Assembly (NCBI GenBank): GCA_964535015.1
Contig: CAZHRU010000130.1
Coordinates: 1-5,926, forward strand
Direction: 5' to 3'
DNA length: 5,926 nt
Source: CAZDUS01 sp964535015
Lineage (GTDB): Bacteria > Verrucomicrobiota > Kiritimatiellia > CAIKKV01 > CAITUY01
Shown here piece after piece: positions 1-5,914 of the stretch (positions are counted from its first letter, which is position 1; every line of letters starts with the position of its first letter). Under the pieces are notes generated by a model. It was not told the origin of the DNA. It was given only the letters and a program-made list of their open reading frames with translations, and made no database searches. Both the position numbers and the translations under genes were made by a program.

Positions 1-600
1 GTGGTGTGCCTGGAGGATCCGATCGAATTCCTGCATCATCACAAGTTGAGTGCGATTGAGCAGCGCGAGATCGGGCAGGATGCGCATTCGTTTGCCGATG
101 CGTTGCACAGCGTGTTCCGTCAATCGCCCGACGTGATCATGGTGGGCGAGATGCGGGATCTGGAAACCATTCAACTGGCGTTGAGTCTGGCGGAGACAGG
201 GCACTTGATTCTGGGCACGTTGCATACGCAGGATACGACCCATGCGATCAACCGGATTGTGGACGTTTTCCCGCCGGCGCAGCAGAACCAGATTTACACG
301 CAACTTTCCATGGTGCTGGTGGGTGTGGTGTCGCAACAGTTGTTGATTACCAGCGACGGACTGAAGCGGGTGCTGGCGGCGGAGGTTCTGAACGTGAGCC
401 AGGCGATCCGGAACCTGATCCGCGAGATGCAGGTTCAGCAGATTTATTCGGCGATCCAGACGGGGCGGCGGGATGGCATGATCACGATGAATGACAGCCT
501 CAAGCGGCTTTGCGATTGCGGCTATGTGGATATCAGTACGGCGATGAGCCGGTCGCCGCGGCCCAAGGAATTGGCGAAGATGTTGTCGTTGAAGGAGTAA
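1..600 (+). CDS. pilT: Type IV pilus retraction ATPase PilT, C-terminal part (5' end cut by window edge)
   Basis: Hexameric cytoplasmic secretion ATPase that powers pilus retraction (twitching motility). The 199 visible residues begin inside the RecA-like ATPase domain. The Asp box is LEDPIEF (residues 4-10), the Walker B region VIMVGEMRDLET (45-56, probable catalytic Glu at 50), and the His box HLILGTLHT (68-76). The AIRNLIRE motif at 135-142, followed by QIYSAIQTGRRDGM, is the PilT C-terminal signature and separates it from PilB/GspE. PilT proteins usually have about 340-370 residues, so roughly 150-170 residues, including the N-terminal domain and Walker A, lie upstream of the window. The GTG at position 1 is therefore an internal valine codon, not a start. 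The gene stops with TAA at 598-600, 14 bases before the secretin gene, suggesting co-transcription. PilU is a less likely alternative. Confidence 0.95.
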   Translation: MVCLEDPIEFLHHHKLSAIEQREIGQDAHSFADALHSVFRQSPDVIMVGEMRDLETIQLALSLAETGHLILGTLHTQDTTHAINRIVDVFPPAQQNQIYTQLSMVLVGVVSQQLLITSDGLKRVLAAEVLNVSQAIRNLIREMQVQQIYSAIQTGRRDGMITMNDSLKRLCDCGYVDISTAMSRSPRPKELAKMLSLKE

Positions 601-603
601 GAA

Positions 604-608
604 AGGAG
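604..608 (+). promoter_or_regulatory. Ribosome binding site of the secretin gene
   Basis: AGGAG, within AAAGGAGA, lies six bases before the ATG at 615. It fixes the start there: the reading frame is open further upstream into pilT, but the upstream extension reads as out-of-frame pilT and would bury the signal peptide. Confidence 0.85.
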
Positions 609-614
609 AATCCT

Positions 615-2300
615 ATGAAATCGGATTACATGAGGCGCGGGATGTGTTTGGGCGTGGTGGTGCTGGCGATGGTGGCGGGGGTGGCCTTGGGTCAGGGGGA
701 GACTCCGGCGCCTGCCAGTCCGGGGCAGATACCTTCGGACCTGGTGACGTTGAACGTTGATGAAGGTTCGATTGTACAGGTGTTGAATGCCTTCTCGCGT
801 CAAACGGGACGCAGTATTGTGGTGGGGCCGGAGGTGCAGGGGAAGGTGACGGCTCGGTTGAGCAATGTGATGTGGCGCAACGCGCTCGATTCAATTCTGC
901 GGCCGTATGGGTATGGTTACTACCAGGTGGGTGACACGATCATTGTGACGGCGATCGACAAACTCCCGAAGGAGATGGCGACGGTAGTCCCCGGGGTCTC
1001 GACGGGTGCGCCGGGCGGGGGAGTGGTGTCACCGGGAACCCCGGCCGGGACCGTGGTGGCGCCCAAGGTGCTGAAGGTGTTCACGCTCAAGTATCTGGAT
1101 GCGGCGGATGTTGAAGCGGTGATCAAGAGTCAACTTTCGCCCGGTGGCACCATTGGGCGAATGGTTGTGCAGAGTCAGAGTTGGCGGGAAACCGGAGGTA
1201 TCTCGCAGAACAACACCAGTTCCGAGAGTTTGGGACGTTTGAACCGGTTTTCGGAAAGTGCGGAGCAGGTCAAGGGTAAGACGTTTGTCGTGGTGGATAC
1301 GGCGGAAGTCATCAAGCAGGTGGAAGCCATCTTGGCGCAACTTGACAAGATGCCGACCCAGATTCAGATCGAGGCCAAGTTTGTGGAGGTCCGGGCCAAT
1401 CTATTGCGCGACATCGGGTTTGAGTGGGGCACGGGACCTGGCGGGGCATCGGCAGCGGGTGTGAAGACGATTGGGACCACGGGGGCGGGGAAACTCTATG
1501 CCGCCGGTGGGCAGCAGATCAGTGGCGCGGTTGTACCGGCCGGATTCAAGGCGCAAAGTTCAGGATTGACTGGGGTGACGCCGCTAAATGCCGGTTTGAA
1601 TCTGGCCTTTCAGAAACTGACCGATTTCCAGTTTGAAATGTTGATTCATCTGATGGAGGAAGACGGATCGTACAATGTGCTTTCCTCGCCGCGGGTTCTG
1701 ACGATGAACAATCAGGATGCGGTGATTATCGTGGGGACGAAACTGCCGATCATCAAGTCCACGACGGATAGCAACAGTGGCGGTACCCCGACAACCTCGA
1801 CGAGTCTGGAGCGGTACGAGGATATCGGCATCAAACTGAAGGTGTTGCCGCAGGTCTGTGACGACGGATTCATCAATTTGATTGTCCACCCCTCGGTGCG
1901 CGATTTGTTGTCGTATCAATCCGGCAAAGTCAGTTCGGGGGCGGTGGGAGGAAGTGTTTCGCTGACGGAGTATCCGGTGGTGGCCACACGCGAAGCGGAG
2001 ACGCAGGTGATGGTCAAGAGCGGGCAGACGATTGTGATTGGCGGGATGATCAGGGAGAGCAAGCAGACCACCCAATTGAAGGTGCCTGTACTTGGAAGTA
2101 TCCCCCTGCTTGGTGTTTTATTCAGGCGTGAGACCGTGAACACGGAAAAGATTGAACTATTGATCTTCCTGACAGCGAAAGTTCGCAATGTGGTTGATGA
2201 TGAGGCCGTGGTGGCGCCGAAGACGGCGGCAGAGGGGCTTGGCCAGTTGTCGGTGGTTGAGCCGAAGAATGCAGCGGGCGTGGACGTGAAGGCGCCGTGA
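615..2300 (+). CDS. pilQ: Type IV pilus secretin, PilQ/GspD family
   Basis: Outer-membrane ring protein forming the gated channel through which the pilus exits. It has 561 residues from the ATG at 615. Residues 1-26 form a Sec signal peptide: K2/R7/R8, a hydrophobic core at about 11-25, and likely cleavage after A-L-G26. Residues 43-113 resemble the N0/STN-type domain of PilQ. A Gly/Pro/Val-rich linker (about 122-150) follows, then a Secretin_N-type domain (about 151-245) with a Ser/Asn/Gly-rich insertion near 187-220. The secretin barrel domain spans about 248-525 and contains the family signature VPVLGSIPLLGVLFRR at 489-504. A tail of about 35 residues ends the protein. No AMIN domain is visible, so it is shorter than typical proteobacterial PilQ (about 700 residues). 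The family alone could also indicate GspD; adjacency to pilT favours PilQ. No obvious terminator follows. Confidence 0.93.
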   Translation: MKSDYMRRGMCLGVVVLAMVAGVALGQGETPAPASPGQIPSDLVTLNVDEGSIVQVLNAFSRQTGRSIVVGPEVQGKVTARLSNVMWRNALDSILRPYGYGYYQVGDTIIVTAIDKLPKEMATVVPGVSTGAPGGGVVSPGTPAGTVVAPKVLKVFTLKYLDAADVEAVIKSQLSPGGTIGRMVVQSQSWRETGGISQNNTSSESLGRLNRFSESAEQVKGKTFVVVDTAEVIKQVEAILAQLDKMPTQIQIEAKFVEVRANLLRDIGFEWGTGPGGASAAGVKTIGTTGAGKLYAAGGQQISGAVVPAGFKAQSSGLTGVTPLNAGLNLAFQKLTDFQFEMLIHLMEEDGSYNVLSSPRVLTMNNQDAVIIVGTKLPIIKSTTDSNSGGTPTTSTSLERYEDIGIKLKVLPQVCDDGFINLIVHPSVRDLLSYQSGKVSSGAVGGSVSLTEYPVVATREAETQVMVKSGQTIVIGGMIRESKQTTQLKVPVLGSIPLLGVLFRRETVNTEKIELLIFLTAKVRNVVDDEAVVAPKTAAEGLGQLSVVEPKNAAGVDVKAP

Positions 2301-2323
2301 GGGGATGGCAGGGGGCAGGGGGA

Positions 2324-2351
2324 ATGGTTAATGGTTGATGGTTGACGGTTG
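2324..2351 (+). repeat. 7-bp tandem repeat, ATGGTTR type
   Basis: Four consecutive heptamers read ATGGTTA, ATGGTTG, ATGGTTG and ACGGTTG, followed by a decayed fifth copy (ATGGGG). The related string ATGGTTAATGGGGA recurs at 2391-2404. The repeat lies in G-rich low-complexity DNA just after the secretin stop codon. No coding role is apparent; it looks like a slippage-prone microsatellite. Confidence 0.75.
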
Positions 2352-2353
2352 AT

Positions 2354-2381
2354 GGGGAATGGGGAAGGGGAAGGCAGGGGG
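2354..2381 (+). other. G-quadruplex motif
   Basis: Four runs of at least four G on the + strand lie at 2354-2357, 2361-2364, 2367-2370 and 2377-2381, with loops of 3, 2 and 6 bases. This satisfies the usual intramolecular quadruplex pattern and would also exist in the mRNA. It lies 53 bases after the secretin stop. Further G runs at 2301-2322 could take part. Folding in vivo is inference. Confidence 0.55.
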
Positions 2382-2408
2382 AATGTTTACATGGTTAATG
2401 GGGAATTT

Positions 2409-2468
2409 TGTAGCACCGACCTGTGGTCGGATGGGATGGGGAAGAGCCGATCACAGATCGGTGCTACA
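2409..2468. repeat. Inverted REP doublet (REPIN-like hairpin)
   Basis: Two 22-base arms, 2409-2430 and 2447-2468, are reverse complements at 20 of 22 positions and flank a 16-base purine-rich spacer. Each arm holds its own hairpin: CCGACC-TGT-GGTCGG in the left arm and CCGATC-ACA-GATCGG in the right arm. GTAG starts the left arm at 2410-2413 and CTAC closes the right arm at 2464-2467. This head-to-head arrangement matches the REPIN form of REP elements. Confidence 0.65.
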
Positions 2469-2526
2469 GCGGAGAAGGAAGAGCCGATCGCAGATCGGTG
2501 CTACAGCGGATCGGTGCTACAGCGGA

Positions 2527-2626
2527 NNNNNNNNNNNNNNNNNNNNNNNNNNNNNNNNNNNNNNNNNNNNNNNNNNNNNNNNNNNNNNNNNNNNNNNNNN
2601 NNNNNNNNNNNNNNNNNNNNNNNNNN
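2527..2626. other. Assembly gap of exactly 100 N
   Basis: A run of exactly 100 N is the conventional placeholder for a scaffold gap of unknown size. It interrupts the repeat array. The 34 bases before it (2493-2526) are identical to the 34 bases after it (2627-2660), so the two contigs may simply overlap, or several further units may be missing. Confidence 0.95.
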
Positions 2627-2719
2627 GATCGGTGCTACAGCGGATCGGTGCTACAGCGGAGAAGGAAGAGCCGATCACAGATCGGTGCTACAGCAGATCG
2701 GTGCTACAGCGGGCAGGTT

Positions 2720-2726
2720 AGGGGGG
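2720..2726 (+). promoter_or_regulatory. Weak ribosome binding site of pilB
   Basis: AGGGGGG lies four bases before the ATG at 2731. It matches the anti-Shine-Dalgarno poorly compared with the sites of pilQ and pilC, and follows the last repeat unit by eight bases. The start is chosen mainly because the MshEN motif begins at residue 5 from this ATG. Confidence 0.45.
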
Positions 2727-2730
2727 TGCG

Positions 2731-4440
2731 ATGGCTGAGTCGAAACTAGGCAGGATCCTTTTGCAGAAGGGATTGGTCACAGAGCCGCAACTTGATGAGG
2801 CTTTTGCCCGGCACAAGCAAACGGGGAGAATGCTTGGAGAAGTCCTGGCGGAACTGGGATATGTCACGGCGGATGATCTTGCCCGCGCCTTGGGGGATCA
2901 ATTAGGAATCCCGTTCTTCGATCTGGGGGATGATTTCCGGCTGGAGAAGGCGGAAGTCAAGTTGGTCCCGGAAGCGGTGGCTCGTAAATATTGCCTGATC
3001 CCCGTCAAAAAGGAAGCGGGACTGGTCGTTACGCTGGTCATGAAGGACCCGTTGGATGTTGAGGCCATAGACACGGTTCGTTCATTGACGCACCTGGAGA
3101 TCCGGAAGGCGATCAGTTCGGAATCCCGGATCCGGGCGATGATTGACAAGTTCTACCGTGTGGAAGCGCATTTGGAGCGGGACTTGCAAGATATCGCCGA
3201 GTTGCCGCCCGAAGTGGTGACCGGGGTGGATCTTGAACCCAGGGGCGATGACGAACAACTGCTGGTTCTGGCGAACGATGCGCCGGTGGTCAAGTTTGTG
3301 AACCTGTTGCTCATGCAGGCGGTACGGGACCGTGCCAGCGACATTCATTTTGAACCGGGCGAGAAGACCGTTACCGTGCGGATCCGTGTGGATGGACTCC
3401 TGCGGGAGATTACCCCACCGCCCAAGGCGTTGTATCAGGCGATTGCCACGCGCATCAAGATTCTCTCCAACATGGATATTGCCGAGCGGCGACTGCCGTT
3501 GGATGGCCGGTTCAAGTTCAAGGTCAACGACCGGATTATTGATGTGCGGGTGTCCTCGTTGCCTGTGGCGCACGGGGAAAAGATGGTGTTGCGGGTATTG
3601 GACCGGAAGGCCCTGATTGTGGACATGAAGGATATCGGGCTGGACGAGGTGATGCTCAAACGATTCCAGAAGATCCTGCAGTCGCCGCATGGCATCATTC
3701 TGGTGACGGGACCCACGGGGAGTGGCAAGACGACGACGCTCTATGCGGCGTTGAATTACCTGAAGGATCCGGCGTGGAATATCCAGACGGTGGAGGACCC
3801 CATCGAGTATCAGATTGCAGGCATCAACCAGATGCAGATCCGGCCCAAGATCGGGTTGGATTTTGCGGGTTGCCTGAGGGCGATCCTGAGGCAGGACCCC
3901 GACATGATCATGATTGGCGAGATCCGGGATCTTGAGACGGCGCAGATTGCGATGCGTTCGTCGCTGACGGGGCATCTGGTGTTGAGTACCCTGCATACGA
4001 ACGATGCGCCGTCGGCGTTGTGGCGGTTGCGGGATATTGGCATTGAACCGTATTTGATTGCGGCGACGATGAAATTGGTGATTTCCCAGCGTCTGGTCCG
4101 GTTGATCTGTCCGCACTGTAAGAAGGCGGTGCCACCGCATGAGGAGATGCTTGCGTATGCGACCGGTATACTGCCCGAGGCGGCCGACTGGACCTACTAC
4201 CGGGGGGCGGGGTGCCAAAAATGCCTTAACACCGGGTATCGCGGGCGGACGACGATATTTGAGTATCTGGAAGTCACGGACCCGATCAAGGAAATGGTTC
4301 TGACGGGGGCGGGGTCGGTTGAGCTGCGGCGCAAGGCGATGGAACTTGGGATGGCGCCACTGGCGGTGAACGGGTTGCGGAAAGTGCAGAGCGGGGTCAC
4401 GACGGTCGAGGAAGTGATGAGTGTGTGTTCGGGGGATTAG
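2731..4440 (+). CDS. pilB: Type IV pilus assembly ATPase PilB (GspE/PulE family) with MshEN domain
   Basis: Cytoplasmic hexameric ATPase that drives pilus extension by acting on the PilC platform. It has 569 residues, normal for PilB. Residues 5-57 hold two consecutive MshEN-type 24-residue motifs (5-28 and 34-57) with a five-residue spacer; such domains bind c-di-GMP in MshE. The rest of the N1 region runs to about 145. The second N-terminal domain begins near DAPVVKFVN (183-191). The ATPase core shows Walker A GPTGSGKTT (327-335), Asp box VEDPIEY (354-360), Walker B MIMIGEIRD (392-400, catalytic Glu397) and His box HLVLSTLHT (415-423). Four cysteines, C460/C463 and C495/C498, form the expected zinc site. 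All key residues are present, so it should be active. GspE of a type II secretion system is the alternative; neighbouring pilT argues for a pilus. Confidence 0.94.
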   Translation: MAESKLGRILLQKGLVTEPQLDEAFARHKQTGRMLGEVLAELGYVTADDLARALGDQLGIPFFDLGDDFRLEKAEVKLVPEAVARKYCLIPVKKEAGLVVTLVMKDPLDVEAIDTVRSLTHLEIRKAISSESRIRAMIDKFYRVEAHLERDLQDIAELPPEVVTGVDLEPRGDDEQLLVLANDAPVVKFVNLLLMQAVRDRASDIHFEPGEKTVTVRIRVDGLLREITPPPKALYQAIATRIKILSNMDIAERRLPLDGRFKFKVNDRIIDVRVSSLPVAHGEKMVLRVLDRKALIVDMKDIGLDEVMLKRFQKILQSPHGIILVTGPTGSGKTTTLYAALNYLKDPAWNIQTVEDPIEYQIAGINQMQIRPKIGLDFAGCLRAILRQDPDMIMIGEIRDLETAQIAMRSSLTGHLVLSTLHTNDAPSALWRLRDIGIEPYLIAATMKLVISQRLVRLICPHCKKAVPPHEEMLAYATGILPEAADWTYYRGAGCQKCLNTGYRGRTTIFEYLEVTDPIKEMVLTGAGSVELRRKAMELGMAPLAVNGLRKVQSGVTTVEEVMSVCSGD

Positions 4441-4526
4441 TCCCTTACGAATTCATTCGCGTTTTGGAAAGGATCCAGAGTTGAAGAGAATTTTCACAAA
4501 AGACGCAAAGTTCGCAAAGGGAGGAG

Positions 4527-4548
4527 TCACCGCCGAAGTCGGCGGTGA
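4527..4548. repeat. Perfect inner palindrome of the pilB-pilC element
   Basis: Arms TCACCGCCGA and TCGGCGGTGA pair perfectly over 10 bp around the two bases AG. In RNA the loop would open to at least four bases. No U-tract follows. Confidence 0.85.
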
Positions 4549-4582
4549 TCGGAAACATTGTAACAACCAATACGTTTGTGGG

Positions 4583-4600
4583 TGCGGCGTATTCGCCGTA
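4583..4600. repeat. Second inner hairpin of the pilB-pilC element
   Basis: TGCGGCG and CGCCGTA form a 7-bp stem (one G-T pair) closing the four-base loop TATT, just inside the right outer arm. Confidence 0.7.
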
Positions 4601-4671
4601 ACCACCTTTGCGAACTTAGCGACTTTTGTAAAAATCTTCATTTTGGTTCCGGTTATGGCGGGTTAGGGAAG

Positions 4672-4677
4672 AGGAGG
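4672..4677 (+). promoter_or_regulatory. Ribosome binding site of pilC
   Basis: A full AGGAGG lies seven bases before the ATG at 4685 and outside the upstream inverted-repeat element. It supports this start. Confidence 0.85.
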
Positions 4678-4684
4678 GATTTGT

Positions 4685-5914
4685 ATGCCAGATTTTCGAT
4701 ATACGGCGAAGGACAGTAACGGGCGCGAAGTGTCGGGGATTAATCCTGCCGCAACGCGATTCGATGCGCTTTCGCGCTTGCGTGAGCGCGGTGTCTTTGT
4801 GACGTCGATCCGCGTTGATGCCAAGGATACAGTGAGTCAGAACGTTGGCATGGGGCGTCCCACCCGAGGTTTATTTCTCGGGCGGATTACCACGCTTGAC
4901 AAGGCGATGTTTTGTCGTCAGCTTTCGATTTCTGTCAGTGCGGGCATTCCGCTGTTGGAGTCGTTGGAATCCATTGCGGACGACATGGAGAATGGGGCGT
5001 TCCGTCGTGTGCTGGAGCGAGTGGTGAAGAAGTTGCATGACGGGGCTCCATTTTCGCAGGCGATTGCGAATGAACCCAAGGTATTTGACCAGTTATTTGT
5101 CGCCTTGATTCGGACGGCGGAAGAAGCGGGCAGTTTGACGGAGACATTGAACTATCTGGCGACGTCCATGGAAAAGAGCGCGCGGCTGGCGAGCAAGATC
5201 AAGAGCATTGTGGCGTATCCGTTATTCGTGGGCGTCTTCTTTATCTTGGTGTCGGCGATCATGACCCTGTTCGTGTTGCCTCAGTTTCAGGCGATTTTCG
5301 CCGGATATGGGAGTGGGTTGCCGAAGTTGACGCGCGTGGTATTTGCCGTCAATACCTTCATTATTCATAATACCCTCTGGATTTTTCTGGGGTTGGTGGG
5401 GGTTGTTGTGATGGGGGTTATGTATGGAGCGAGTCCGGTGGGGCGGATGCAACTTGACGGGATGGTGGTGCGGTTGCCGGTTGTGGGAGATATCATTCGA
5501 AAACTGGCGGTATCGCGGTTTTGCCGCAATTTCGGCATCATGATGGCGGGGGGGGTGCCTGTGGCAACGGCCATTGAGATTGCGGCTGAGGTGTTGGGCA
5601 ACAAGGTCATGGAGCGATCCATGAAGGCGTCCCGGGACCGGATTGTGGAGGGGAACAGCATTGCATCCAGTCTCGACAAGAAGGTGTTTCCGCGGCTGGT
5701 GGCCAGGATGGTTGGCGTGGGAGAGTCGTCCGGGCGGTTACCGGAGGTATTGACGAAGGTGGCGGATGTCTATGAGGAGCAGGTGGAGAGTAAGATTTTG
5801 ATGGCCATTTCGCTTCTGGAGCCTATACTAATCGCAGTGTTCGGGGGGTTGATCCTGTTGTTGGTGATGGCGATCTATTTGCCGGTATTTGGCGCGGCGG
5901 GGCATATGAGGTAG
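4685..5914 (+). CDS. pilC: Type IV pilus inner-membrane platform protein PilC (GspF family)
   Basis: Polytopic inner-membrane protein that couples the PilB and PilT motors to pilin assembly and removal. It has 409 residues, the usual PilC length, and appears complete. It starts PDFRYTAKDSNGREVSG, the common PilC N-terminal pattern. Two T2SSF cytoplasmic repeats are seen: about 73-175 (FCRQLSISVSAGIPLLESLESI) and about 276-370 (FCRNFGIMMAGGVPVATAIEIA). Each contains the family glutamate-glycine turn (EEAGSL at 146-151; GESSGRLPEVL at 346-356). Predicted membrane segments are about 176-198, 228-248 and 377-401. Its frame opens right after the inverted-repeat element and has a strong AGGAGG. Transcription may continue from pilB through the element. 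GspF is the alternative name if this were type II secretion. Confidence 0.95.
   Translation: MPDFRYTAKDSNGREVSGINPAATRFDALSRLRERGVFVTSIRVDAKDTVSQNVGMGRPTRGLFLGRITTLDKAMFCRQLSISVSAGIPLLESLESIADDMENGAFRRVLERVVKKLHDGAPFSQAIANEPKVFDQLFVALIRTAEEAGSLTETLNYLATSMEKSARLASKIKSIVAYPLFVGVFFILVSAIMTLFVLPQFQAIFAGYGSGLPKLTRVVFAVNTFIIHNTLWIFLGLVGVVVMGVMYGASPVGRMQLDGMVVRLPVVGDIIRKLAVSRFCRNFGIMMAGGVPVATAIEIAAEVLGNKVMERSMKASRDRIVEGNSIASSLDKKVFPRLVARMVGVGESSGRLPEVLTKVADVYEEQVESKILMAISLLEPILIAVFGGLILLLVMAIYLPVFGAAGHMR

Larger units (their letters stand above)
2409..2711 (+). repeat. REP-like palindromic repeat array with tandem 16-mers (contains assembly gap)
   Basis: The core unit GATCGGTGCTACAGCG (last base A in one copy) starts at 2456, 2493, 2509, 2627, 2643, 2680 and 2696. 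Two 21-base spacers (2472-2492 and 2659-2679) differ at one base, giving an alternating 16/21 pattern. Each of the units at 2456, 2493 and 2680 is preceded by CCGATC plus a three-base loop (ACA or GCA), so each forms a 6-bp hairpin. On the opposite strand these read GTAG, CA, then the hairpin, which is the layout of REP elements. An inverted, diverged copy opens the array at 2410-2430. The array fills most of the pilQ-pilB spacer and ends 20 bases before the pilB ATG. All three frames stay open through parts of it only because of repeat composition, so it is not coding. Confidence 0.85.
4490..4635. mobile_element. MITE-like non-coding element with long inverted ends
   Basis: The left arm (4490-4520) and right arm (4605-4635) are reverse complements at 28 of 31 positions. 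The left arm carries CGCAAAG twice, nine bases apart (4504-4510 and 4513-4519). The interior contains a perfect palindrome (4527-4548), a second hairpin (4583-4600) and a weaker one (4553-4577). No transposase or credible open frame is present; reading frames crossing it only translate the arms. The size, about 146 bp, and position between pilB and pilC fit a non-autonomous mobile element. Short TTTTGG repeats flank it at 4462-4467 and 4641-4646, but not symmetrically, so target duplication is unproven. There is no T-run after a stem, so it is not a typical intrinsic terminator. Confidence 0.6.

Noticed and set aside
510..614. Upstream in-frame extension of the secretin gene into pilT
   Set aside because: The extension reads as out-of-frame pilT sequence, has no ribosome site, and would place 35 polar residues before the signal peptide.
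1584..2075. 163-residue open frame on the - strand opposite the secretin gene
   Set aside because: It lies entirely across the conserved secretin domain, has low-complexity composition and no independent start signals.
2386..2412. Possible promoter: TTTACA at 2386-2391 with a T-rich box near 2406-2412
   Set aside because: The -35-like box is fair, but no good TATAAT-like sequence is found at the right distance, and G/T-rich DNA gives such matches by chance.
2409..2711. CRISPR array
   Set aside because: The units are 16 bases, partly directly abutting, and the spacers are the same 21 bases repeated. A CRISPR array has unique spacers between constant repeats.
2349..2749. Open frames crossing the repeat array with a repeated Arg-Cys-Tyr-Ser / Ser-Val-Leu-Gln pattern
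   Set aside because: They are translations of the 16/21-base repeats and of the N gap. All three forward frames stay open for the same reason, so this is not evidence of a repeat protein.
3082..4218. 378-residue open frame on the - strand opposite pilB
   Set aside because: It is a mirror of the codon bias of pilB, whose ATPase motifs span the whole region. Its translation is rich in Arg/His/Pro/Gln with no domain-like pattern and it has no ribosome site.
4490..4635. Intrinsic terminator between pilB and pilC
   Set aside because: The strong inner stems are not followed by a run of T, and the outer stem encloses more than 80 bases.
4421..4666. 81-residue frame across the pilB-pilC spacer, and a 62-residue frame on the other strand
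   Set aside because: Both encode the inverted arms in both directions (similar Phe-Thr-Lys and Lys-Phe-Ala-Lys strings), as expected from a palindromic element and not from a gene.
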